Shown here: piece by piece, positions 42,369-50,410 of the stretch
Layout of the letters: every line of letters begins with the position of its first letter
Position numbering within the stretch: position 1 is the stretch's first letter
From: Rhodospirillales bacterium Ga0074136
Lineage (GTDB): Bacteria > Pseudomonadota > Alphaproteobacteria > Acetobacterales > Acetobacteraceae
Length of the DNA: 64,000 nt
Direction of reading: 5' to 3'
Assembly: GCA_001464375.1 (NCBI GenBank)
Contig: LNEW01000145.1
Coordinates: 62,001-126,000, forward strand
The notes under the pieces: generated by a model
What the model saw: only the letters and a program-made list of their open reading frames with translations
The model's database searches: none
Told to the model about the DNA's origin: nothing
Position numbers and translations under genes: made by a program

Positions 42369-43418
42369 TCATTCGTTGAGCACCGCCGCAGCGCAGGCGG
42401 TGGCACCCGTGGCGACGTGGCAGCGCGCGCGGTGCGCCGCGCCGATAGGCACCAGTACCTGCGGCTCCTCGCAGCCTGCGCGCTTCTGTGGGCAGCGCGA
42501 CGCGAAGGCGCAGCCGACCGGCATGGCATCGAGCGGCGGCACGCGTCCCGGGATCGCGGACAGCGCCTGGTGCGGCTGGTCGAGCCGCGGGATCGCCGCG
42601 AACAGTGCGCGCGTATAGGGATGCGCCGGCGCGGCGAAGATGTTCGCGACCGGCCCTTCCTCGACGATCTGGCCGGCGTACATCACCGCCACGCGGTCGG
42701 CGATCTGCGCCACGACGCCGAGGTTGTGGGTGATGAACAGCACCGCCATGCCGTGTCGCTCCCGCAGATCCGCGAGCAGCCCCAGGACCTGCGCCTGGAT
42801 GGTCACGTCGAGCGCCGTGGTCGGCTCGTCCGCCAGCAGCACCGCGGGTTCGCACGCGAGCGCCATGGCGATCATCACGCGCTGCCGCATGCCGCCGGAG
42901 AACTGGTGCGGATATTCGCGCAGCCGTGTCGCGGGGGAGGGGATCTTCACCTCCTCGAACAATGCGCGCGTCTTCTCGAGCGCCGCAGCGCGCGACAGGC
43001 CCTTGTGGATGACCAGCGCCTCGGCGACCTGGTCGCCAACCGTCATCACCGGGTTCAGCGAGGTCATCGGCTCCTGGAAGATCATGCCGATGCGATCGCC
43101 GCGCAGTGTCTCCCACTGCGCCTCCGACAGCCCGGCCACCTCCTGGCCGTCGAGCAGGATGCTGCCGCCGGCGACGCGCCCGAGCGGCGGCTGCACCAGG
43201 CCCATGATGGACAGCGCGGTGACGGACTTGCCGCAGCCGCTCTCGCCGACCAGCGCCAGGGTCTCGTTGCGTTCCAGGCTGAAGGAGACGCCGCGCACGG
43301 CAGCCCGCCAGGTCCCGGCGATGCGGAACTCCGTGCGCAGATCCTCGACGTCGAGCGCTGCCTTCGCGAGCATCTCCGCAGCGTGACTTCGCGCGGGGGC
43401 GCTGTCCAGCATCGTCAT
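42369..43418 (-). CDS. ABC transporter ATP-binding protein, DppD type
   Basis: [50 protein letters not shown]. Confidence 0.93.
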   Translation of the reverse strand: MTMLDSAPARSHAAEMLAKAALDVEDLRTEFRIAGTWRAAVRGVSFSLERNETLALVGESGCGKSVTALSIMGLVQPPLGRVAGGSILLDGQEVAGLSEAQWETLRGDRIGMIFQEPMTSLNPVMTVGDQVAEALVIHKGLSRAAALEKTRALFEEVKIPSPATRLREYPHQFSGGMRQRVMIAMALACEPAVLLADEPTTALDVTIQAQVLGLLADLRERHGMAVLFITHNLGVVAQIADRVAVMYAGQIVEEGPVANIFAAPAHPYTRALFAAIPRLDQPHQALSAIPGRVPPLDAMPVGCAFASRCPQKRAGCEEPQVLVPIGAAHRARCHVATGATACAAAVLNE

Positions 43419-43483
43419 GCGCCGTTGCGGTCGTGCCCGCGCAAGGCTAGCCATGGCGCCGGCACGCCTGGAGGGATCGCCCG

Positions 43484-44833
43484 ATGCGCAGCATGGTCTT
43501 CGCCGAGGCGCTGCTGCCCGAGGGCTGGCGCCGCGACGTGCGCGTCGACGTGGATGCCCAGGGCCGCATCGCAGCGGTCGTCCCCGATGCGCAACCGGGC
43601 CGCTTCGTCGCGTTGCCCGGCATGCCGAACCTGCATTCCCACGCCTTCCAGCGCGGCATGGCGGGCCTCACCGAGCATGCCGGCGCGAGCGACGATTCCT
43701 TCTGGACCTGGCGCGAGCTCATGTACCGCTTCCTCGCGCAGCTCACGCCCGAGGATGTCGAAGCGATCGCGACCCTCGCCTATGCCGAGATGCTCGAGCG
43801 GGGCTTCACCCGCGTCGGCGAATTCCATTACCTGCACCACGCCCCCGATGGTGCGCCCTATGCCGATCGTGCCGAGATGGGCACGCGCATCGCCGCGGCC
43901 GCGCAGGCAACCGGCATCAACCTGACGCTGCTGCCGTCCTTCTACGCCCATGGCGAGATCGGCGGCGCGCCGCCCGTGCAGGGACAGCGGCGCTTCCTCA
44001 ACGACCTCGATGGCTTCGCGATGCTGGTGGAGGGCAGTCGCCGTGCCATCGCGGGCCTGCCGGGCGCCAATCTCGGTCTCGCGCCGCATTCCCTGCGCGC
44101 CGCGACCATCGAGGAGATCCGCGCCGTCGGCGCCATGGCGCAGGCCGGTGAGCCGCTGCACATCCATGCCGCCGAGCAGGTGAGGGAAGTCGAGGCCGCG
44201 ATCCGCATCCTCGGCCTGCCGCCGATCGCGGCGCTGCTGCAGGCCGGACTGGTCTCCGAGCGCTGGTGCCTGATCCATGCGACGCACGGCACGGCAGGGG
44301 AACTCGCGCGCGTGGCGCAGGCCGGCGCCGTGGCAGGCCTCTGCCCGGTTACCGAGAGCAACCTCGGCGACGGCATCTTCGCTGCGCCGGGCTTTCGCGA
44401 GGTCGGCGGCATGTTCGGGGTCGGCACCGATTCCAACGTGCTGATCGGCGCCGCGGTGGAACTCCGCACGCTGGAATACGCGCAGCGGCTTGCGCTGCGC
44501 TCGCGCAACGTGCTCGCGCCGCGCGGCGGCTCCACCGGGCGCGCGCTGTGGCAGGGGGCGGTCGAGGGCGGCAGCCGCGCGCTCGCCGCCGGACCAGCCG
44601 GCATCGCGCCCGGCGCCTGGGCGGACCTGGTGCTGCTGGATCCCGACGATGCCGCCTTTGCCGCGCGCTCCGGCGACCGCATCCTCGACAGCCTGGTCTT
44701 CGCCGCACGCGACGGCGTAATCCGCGAGGTCTGGGTGGGCGGCAGGCGGGTCGTCGAGGACGGTGTCCATCCGCTGCGCGCACAAGCCGAGCGACGCGTC
44801 GCCGCCATTCTCGCGCGCATCCTGGCGGCGTAG
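43484..44833 (+). CDS. hutF: formimidoylglutamate deiminase (HutF family)
   Basis: GMPNLHSHAFQRGMAGLTEHAGASDDSFWTWRELMY, GFTRVGEFHYLHHAPDG, LHIHAAEQ, CLIHATH, GLCPVTESNLGDG, FGVGTDSN. Confidence 0.88.
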   Translation: MRSMVFAEALLPEGWRRDVRVDVDAQGRIAAVVPDAQPGRFVALPGMPNLHSHAFQRGMAGLTEHAGASDDSFWTWRELMYRFLAQLTPEDVEAIATLAYAEMLERGFTRVGEFHYLHHAPDGAPYADRAEMGTRIAAAAQATGINLTLLPSFYAHGEIGGAPPVQGQRRFLNDLDGFAMLVEGSRRAIAGLPGANLGLAPHSLRAATIEEIRAVGAMAQAGEPLHIHAAEQVREVEAAIRILGLPPIAALLQAGLVSERWCLIHATHGTAGELARVAQAGAVAGLCPVTESNLGDGIFAAPGFREVGGMFGVGTDSNVLIGAAVELRTLEYAQRLALRSRNVLAPRGGSTGRALWQGAVEGGSRALAAGPAGIAPGAWADLVLLDPDDAAFAARSGDRILDSLVFAARDGVIREVWVGGRRVVEDGVHPLRAQAERRVAAILARILAA

Positions 44834-44868
44834 GGCGGCACGTCATCGCGGCCGCGGCGCCGGTTCGA

Positions 44869-45027
44869 AGGGATCACGTGCCGGCCGATCGCCGCCGCCT
44901 CCCGCCGTTCCATGCCGGCGATGATCGCCTCGAGATCCGGCGCCAGCCCGTCGGTGAGGGACGTGGAAGATGCGCCAGGCGCCACCCACAGCGCTTGCCT
45001 TCTGATCCGCCGAATGAGCCTTGCCAC
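44869..45027 (-). pseudogene. possible 3' remnant of a GntR/FCD-type regulator
   Basis: Reverse-strand MARLIRRIRRQALWVAPGASSTSLTDGLAPDLEAIIAGMERREAAAIGRHVIP resembles an FCD C-terminal helix pair; no upstream domain found and the frame runs on into antisense hutF. Confidence 0.3.
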
Positions 45028-45215
45028 CCGGTGAGAGCCTCAGGCTTTCATTTTTTGATATTGTGTGGCGACATTTCCCGCTGAGTGACGTTGATCCCAG
45101 CCGCAGAGTCAGATTGAGACGGGATAGCCATGTGCGAAGCACTGCCCGGCACCGGTGCACGCCACATCGCCTGCCACCGCGCCACCCTCATGAGCGACCA
45201 ACCGGAGGACGTCCG

Positions 45216-45911
45216 ATGATGGACCCGAAGGGCCGTGTGGCGATGATCTCGGGCGCGGCGCGCGGCATCGGGCGCGCGGTGACGGAACGGCTCCTTGCCG
45301 CCGGCTACGCCGTCTGTGCCGGTGTCCGCGACCCGTCGCTCCTGCCCACCCATCCCGCGCTGACCGGCCACCGCTTCGAAGCCGCTGAACCCGGCAGCGC
45401 CGCAGCCTGGGTGGCCGCCACGATGGCGCAGCATGGCCGCATCGACGCGCTGGTGAACGCCGCGGGCATCAACCCGAAGGCGCTGATGCTCGATGCCGAC
45501 GAGTCAAATTTCGACGCCATGTGGACGGTCAACGCCAAGGGCCCGATGCGCGTCATCCGTGCCGCCTGGCCGCACCTTGTCGCCGCCGGCGAAGGGCGCG
45601 TCGTCAACATCTCGTCCCTTTCCGGCAAGCGCGTCCGCAACGAGAATCTCGGCTATGCCATGAGCAAGTTCGCCGTGATGGCGCTGACGCAGGACGTCCG
45701 CCGCCAGGGCTGGGAGCACGGCATCCGCGCCACCGCTGTCTGCCCCGGCTTCGTCGACACCGACATGACCGCCCACGTCACCAAGGTATCCCGCGACGCG
45801 ATGACGCGCCCCGAGGACATCGCCGTGCTGATCGAATCCGTGCTGCGCCTGCCCAATACCGCGACCGTCGCGGAATTGCTGGTGAACTGCCGGCACGAGG
45901 ACACGCTGTGA
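45216..45911 (+). CDS. SDR family NAD(P)-dependent oxidoreductase
   Basis: VAMISGAARGIGRAVTERL, LVNAAGINPKAL, NISSLSGKRV...YAMSKFAVMAL. Confidence 0.92.
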   Translation: MMDPKGRVAMISGAARGIGRAVTERLLAAGYAVCAGVRDPSLLPTHPALTGHRFEAAEPGSAAAWVAATMAQHGRIDALVNAAGINPKALMLDADESNFDAMWTVNAKGPMRVIRAAWPHLVAAGEGRVVNISSLSGKRVRNENLGYAMSKFAVMALTQDVRRQGWEHGIRATAVCPGFVDTDMTAHVTKVSRDAMTRPEDIAVLIESVLRLPNTATVAELLVNCRHEDTL

Positions 45912-46183
45912 AGCTCGTCCGGCTGCGCGATGCCGCGCGTCCCCGCATCGGGCTGACGCTGGACGGGCAGGCGATCGAGGCCCAGCAGGGCGACACGCTG
46001 CTGACGGCGCTGCTGGCCGCCGAGGCAGGCCATCTGCGGGACAGCGAGTTCGGTGACGGCCACCGCGCCGGCTTCTGCCTGATGGGCGCCTGCCAGGATT
46101 GCTGGGTGGCGGTCGAGGGCATGGGCCGGGTTCGGGCCTGCGCGACGCTCGCGGCCCAGGGCATGGAGGTGCGGCGCGGATGA
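45908..46183 (+). CDS. (2Fe-2S)-binding protein, HcnA/opine-oxidase gamma-like subunit
   Basis: GTG start; LDGQAIEAQQGDTLLTALLAA, FCLMGACQDCWVAVEGMGRVRACAT. Confidence 0.88.
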   Translation: MKLVRLRDAARPRIGLTLDGQAIEAQQGDTLLTALLAAEAGHLRDSEFGDGHRAGFCLMGACQDCWVAVEGMGRVRACATLAAQGMEVRRG

Positions 46184-47565
46184 GGGTCGCGGTGGTGGGC
46201 GCCGGCCCCGCGGGGGTGCGCGCCGTGGAGCGGCTGGTGGCCGCCGGGGTCTCGCCAGTCTGGATCGACGAGGCCCCCGATGGCGGCGGCCGGATCTACC
46301 AGCGCCCACCGCCCGGCCTCATGCGCGACGCGCGCCTGCTGTACGGCTTCGAGGCGAAGCGCGCGACCGCCGTGCACGACGCGCTCGATGCGCTGAAGCC
46401 CAAGGTCGATTGGCGGCCGGAGACGCTGGTCTGGCACATCCGCCCCGAGGCGCGGACGCTGCACACCCTCTCCCGCGGTCGCCAGGCGGATGTCGCCTAC
46501 GACGCCGCCATCCTTTGCACCGGTGCGATGGATCGCGTCATCCCCGTGCCGGGCTGGGCGCGGCCAGGTGTCACCACGCTCGGCGCGGCGCAGATCGCGC
46601 TCAAGACGCAGGGTTGCGGCATTGGGCGGCGCGTCGCCTTCCTCGGCACCGGACCGCTGCTCTGGCTTGTCGCCTACCAATATGCGAAGGCCGGCGCGGA
46701 TGTCGTCGCCGTGCTCGACACCACGCCCTTCGCCACCAAGTTGCGCGCTGCGCCGGGCCTGCTGCTGGGCGGCATGACCTTCGCGAAGGGCCTCTACTAT
46801 ACCGCCTGGCTCCGCCGTCGCGGCATACGCATCGCCGAGGGCGCGACGCCGATCGCCATCGATGGTGGCGACGAGAACGGCGTTACTGGAATTGCCTGGC
46901 GCGACGCCGCAGGGCGCGAACAGCACATCGCCTGCGACGCCGTGGGCATGGGCTGGGGCCTGAAGCCCGAGGCACAACTCGCCGACCTCGCCCGCGTGCC
47001 GTTCAGCCACGATCCCTTGCAGGCGAACTGGGTGCCGGTGCGCGACGGCGCCGGCCGAACGCCGGTTGCCGGCATCTATCTGGCCGGCGACGGTGCGGGC
47101 ATCGGCGGCGCCGAGGTTGCCGAGATCGCCGGCGCCCGCGCCGCGCTGGCGCTGCTCCAGGACGCCGGGGAACGCATCGACCCCATCGAGACTGTCACGC
47201 TCGACCGCCGCCTGGCGTCCCAGGCCCGCTTCCGCGCCGCGCTGGAACGCGCCTTCCCCTTCCCCGCGCATCTCGCGCGCGACCTTGCCGACGACACGCT
47301 GCTGTGCCGATGCGAGGGCCTGCGGGTCGGCGAGCTTCGTGCCGCCGCGCGCGCGGAGGCCGCCACCGGCCCCGCCCCCGAGGTGAACCGCGCGAAGGCC
47401 TTCACCCGCATCGGCATGGGCCGCTGTCAGGGCCGCGTCTGCGGCGCCGCGGCGGCCGAGGTATTGGCAGCGGAACTCGACTGCGACGTCGCTGCGATCG
47501 GAAGGTTGCGCGGACAGCCTCCGGTCAAGCCGATCCCCATTCCAGCGCCGGTGGACACGCCATGA
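46180..47565 (+). CDS. NAD(P)/FAD-dependent oxidoreductase, HcnB/OoxA-like alpha subunit
   Basis: VAVVGAGPAGVRAVERLV, ILCTGAMDRVIPVPGWARPGV, C-terminal BFD-like CRCEG...GMGRCQGRVC. Confidence 0.88.
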   Translation: MRVAVVGAGPAGVRAVERLVAAGVSPVWIDEAPDGGGRIYQRPPPGLMRDARLLYGFEAKRATAVHDALDALKPKVDWRPETLVWHIRPEARTLHTLSRGRQADVAYDAAILCTGAMDRVIPVPGWARPGVTTLGAAQIALKTQGCGIGRRVAFLGTGPLLWLVAYQYAKAGADVVAVLDTTPFATKLRAAPGLLLGGMTFAKGLYYTAWLRRRGIRIAEGATPIAIDGGDENGVTGIAWRDAAGREQHIACDAVGMGWGLKPEAQLADLARVPFSHDPLQANWVPVRDGAGRTPVAGIYLAGDGAGIGGAEVAEIAGARAALALLQDAGERIDPIETVTLDRRLASQARFRAALERAFPFPAHLARDLADDTLLCRCEGLRVGELRAAARAEAATGPAPEVNRAKAFTRIGMGRCQGRVCGAAAAEVLAAELDCDVAAIGRLRGQPPVKPIPIPAPVDTP

Positions 47566-48680
47566 CGACCGACTGCGACGTGCTCATCCAGGGCGGCGGC
47601 GGTGCTGGCTGCTCGGCGGCGCTCCACCTCGCCCAGCGCGGCGTGCGCGTCATCCTGCTGGAACGCGGCCTGGTCGGCAGCCAGGCCTCCGGCGTGAACT
47701 ACGGCGGCGTGCGGCAGCAGGGGCGCCACCCGGCGGAGTTGCCCATCGCGCGTCGGTCGCGCGAGATCTGGGGGCGGCTGAAGGACATCGCCGGCACCGA
47801 TGCGGAATTCGTCGTCACCGGCCACCTGAAGCTCGCCCGCAACGACGCGGAGGAGGCGGACCTCGTCGCCTATCTCGACGTGGCCAGGCAGCACGACCTG
47901 CCGCTGCGCATGGTCGGCCGGAACGCGATCCACCAGGACTATCCCTGGCTGGGCCCCAGGGTGGTCGCCGGGTCCTTCGCGCCGGAGGATGGTTCGGCCA
48001 ATCCGCGTCTGCTCTCGCCGGCGCTGGCGAACGCCGCCCGCGCGGCCGGCGCCGATATCCGCGAGCATGCCGAGGTCGTCGCCCACGCCCATGACGGCGC
48101 GCGTTTCCACCTGCGCACAGCGAACGGCGCGGCGTTCACCGCACCCGTCCTGGTCAACACCGCGGGCTTCTGGGGCGGCCAGGTCGCCGAGGCCTTCGGC
48201 GAACCCGTGCCGGTCGAACCGCTCAACCCCAACATGCTGGTGACGGAGCCGATCCGCTATTTCATCGAGCCGAACCTCGGCGTGGTGGGCGGCAATGTCT
48301 ATCTGCGGCAGATCCCGCGCGGCAACGTCATCATTGGCGGCGGGCGCGGTGAATCCGATCCGGCCGTGCCCTGGTCCCGCCCGCTGCCCGAGGTTTCCGT
48401 GCGCGCCATGGAACGCGCGGTGGAGATCGTGCCCGCCATCGCCGGCGCACAGGTGATACGCTCGTGGTCGGGCATCGACGGCGGCATGCCCGACCATATC
48501 CCGGTGATCGGTCCCAGCCGCACGACGCCAGGTCTTTTCCACGCCTTCGGTTTTTCAGGGCATGGCTTCCAGCTCGGCCCGGCGATCGGCGCGCTCATGA
48601 CCGAGCTCGTGCTTGACGGGCGCACCGACATCCCGCTCGATGCCTTTCGCATCGACCGCTTCGGGACCACCGCGACATAA
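47562..48680 (+). CDS. FAD-binding oxidoreductase, DAO family (HcnC/OoxB-like beta subunit)
   Basis: VLIQGGGGAGCSAALHLAQRGVRVILLERGLVGSQASGVNYGGVRQQGR, SWSGIDGGMPDHIPVIG. Confidence 0.88.
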   Translation: MTTDCDVLIQGGGGAGCSAALHLAQRGVRVILLERGLVGSQASGVNYGGVRQQGRHPAELPIARRSREIWGRLKDIAGTDAEFVVTGHLKLARNDAEEADLVAYLDVARQHDLPLRMVGRNAIHQDYPWLGPRVVAGSFAPEDGSANPRLLSPALANAARAAGADIREHAEVVAHAHDGARFHLRTANGAAFTAPVLVNTAGFWGGQVAEAFGEPVPVEPLNPNMLVTEPIRYFIEPNLGVVGGNVYLRQIPRGNVIIGGGRGESDPAVPWSRPLPEVSVRAMERAVEIVPAIAGAQVIRSWSGIDGGMPDHIPVIGPSRTTPGLFHAFGFSGHGFQLGPAIGALMTELVLDGRTDIPLDAFRIDRFGTTAT

Positions 48681-48811
48681 GGATCGTCGCGGGCAGATCG
48701 ACCACCTTGGCGCGATCGACCACCGCCGCTCGCTGGTCCTGCTGCGCCTGGCACGGTCAACCGGTGCCCGCATCGGCGGCAGTGCCTGCCCGCGTGGCGC
48801 GACGTCCATCG

Positions 48812-48845
48812 CTTTGACGGCTTGTCAAAGTGTGGAACTCGTTCC
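48812..48845. promoter_or_regulatory. two adjacent dyads upstream of the sarcosine oxidase operon
   Basis: ctttgac-ggctt-gtcaaag (7-bp perfect arms) and ggaac-tc-gttcc, 35 nt before the soxB start at 48880. Confidence 0.45.
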
Positions 48846-48879
48846 CTACTTCCGGAGAATTCAGGGCAGAAGGATTCTG

Positions 48880-50133
48880 ATGGCACGCTACTCGGGCCTC
48901 CGCGTCCTGACCGAGGGGCTTCGCGGCAACAGCGGGTGGAAGCCGGCCTGGCGCAAGGCCGCCCCGCGCCCGTCCTACGACGTCATTGTCGTCGGCGGCG
49001 GTGGCCATGGTCTTGCAACGGCCTTCTACCTGGCGAGCGTGCACGGCATCACGAATGTCGCGGTGGTCGAACGGGGTCTGGTCGGGCAGGGCAATACCGG
49101 CCGCAATACGACCATCGTCCGGTCGAACTACCTTTTCCCGGAGAACAACCATTTCTACGAGCACGCGCTGAAGCTCTGGGAAGGACTCGAGCAGTCGCTG
49201 AACTACAACGTGATGATGAGCCAGCGCGGGGTCATCAACCTGTTCCACAACGATGCACAACGGAATGCCGCGCTGCGGCGCGGCAATTCGATGCGGCTCA
49301 ACGGCATCGATGCGGAACTGCTGGACCGTGACGGCGTGAAGGCGATGTGCCCGATCGTGGACCTGGACAATGGCCGCTATCCGGTGATGGGCGGGCTGCT
49401 GCAACGGCGTGGCGGCACGGCGCGCCACGATGCGGTCGCCTGGGGCTTCGCCCATGCCGCGGATGCGCGCGGCGTCGACATCATCGAACACTGCGAAGTC
49501 ACCGGCATGATCGTCGAGGGCGGCGCGATCCAGGGCCTGCGCACGACGCGCGGCGAGATCCGCGCGCCCAAGGTCGGATTGGCCGTGGCGGGATCCACGA
49601 GTACGCTGACCGCCATGGCCGGCTTCGACGTGCCGATCGAGACGCACCTGCTGCAGGCCTTCGTCAGCGAGGGGCTGAAGCCGCTGATCGACTGCGTCGT
49701 CACCTTTGGCGCCGGGCATTTCTACGTCAGCCAGTCGGACAAGGGCGGCCTGGTCTTCGGCGGCGGGCTGGACGGCTATCCGTCCTATGGGCAGCGCGGC
49801 ACGCTGCCGACCGCCGAGCACGTCTACGCCGCCGGCGTCAGCATGATTCCGGCGCTGGGGCGCCTGCGCGGCCTGCGCAGCTGGGCGGGCGTGATGGACA
49901 TGACGCCGGATGGTTCGCCCTATATCTGCAAGACGCCGGTGCGCGGCCTGTATATGACCGCGGGCTGGTGCTACGGCGGCTTCAAGGCGACGCCCGGTTC
50001 CGGCTGGTGCCACGCCTGGACGATCGCGAAGGACGCGCCGCACCGCCTCAACGCCGCGCATACGCTGGATCGATTCCGCGAGGGCCGCATGCTCGACGAA
50101 CGGGGCAACGGCCCCTTCTTCTGGGCGCAGTAG
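48880..50133 (+). CDS. soxB: sarcosine oxidase subunit beta family protein
   Basis: MARYSGLRVLTEGLRGNSGWKPAWRKAAPRPSYDVIVVGGGGHGLATAFYLA, GNTGRNTTIVRSNYLFPENNHFYE. Confidence 0.95.
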   Translation: MARYSGLRVLTEGLRGNSGWKPAWRKAAPRPSYDVIVVGGGGHGLATAFYLASVHGITNVAVVERGLVGQGNTGRNTTIVRSNYLFPENNHFYEHALKLWEGLEQSLNYNVMMSQRGVINLFHNDAQRNAALRRGNSMRLNGIDAELLDRDGVKAMCPIVDLDNGRYPVMGGLLQRRGGTARHDAVAWGFAHAADARGVDIIEHCEVTGMIVEGGAIQGLRTTRGEIRAPKVGLAVAGSTSTLTAMAGFDVPIETHLLQAFVSEGLKPLIDCVVTFGAGHFYVSQSDKGGLVFGGGLDGYPSYGQRGTLPTAEHVYAAGVSMIPALGRLRGLRSWAGVMDMTPDGSPYICKTPVRGLYMTAGWCYGGFKATPGSGWCHAWTIAKDAPHRLNAAHTLDRFREGRMLDERGNGPFFWAQ

Positions 50134-50134
50134 A

Positions 50135-50410
50135 ATGCTGCGCATCCCATGCCCCCATTGCGGCGCGCGTGACGAGGTCGAGTTCACCTATCGCGGCGAT
50201 GCGACCGTGGCGCGGCCGGCGCCCGATGCCGGCACCGACGCCTTCCACGACTATCTCTATCTGCGGCGCAACCCACGCGGCTGGCAGGTGGAGTGGTGGC
50301 AACACCATGGCGGCTGCCGCGCCTTCCTCAAGGTGCTGCGCCACACCGTGACGCATGAGGTGCGCGGCGTCGTGACGGCGACCGGGGCGCTGGAGGCGCC
50401 GCAGGCATGA
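50135..50410 (+). CDS. soxD: sarcosine oxidase subunit delta
   Basis: MLRIPCPHCGARDEVEFTYRGDATVARPAPD...FHDYLYLRRNPRGWQVEWWQHHGGCRAFLKVLRHTVTHEV. Confidence 0.95.
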   Translation: MLRIPCPHCGARDEVEFTYRGDATVARPAPDAGTDAFHDYLYLRRNPRGWQVEWWQHHGGCRAFLKVLRHTVTHEVRGVVTATGALEAPQA

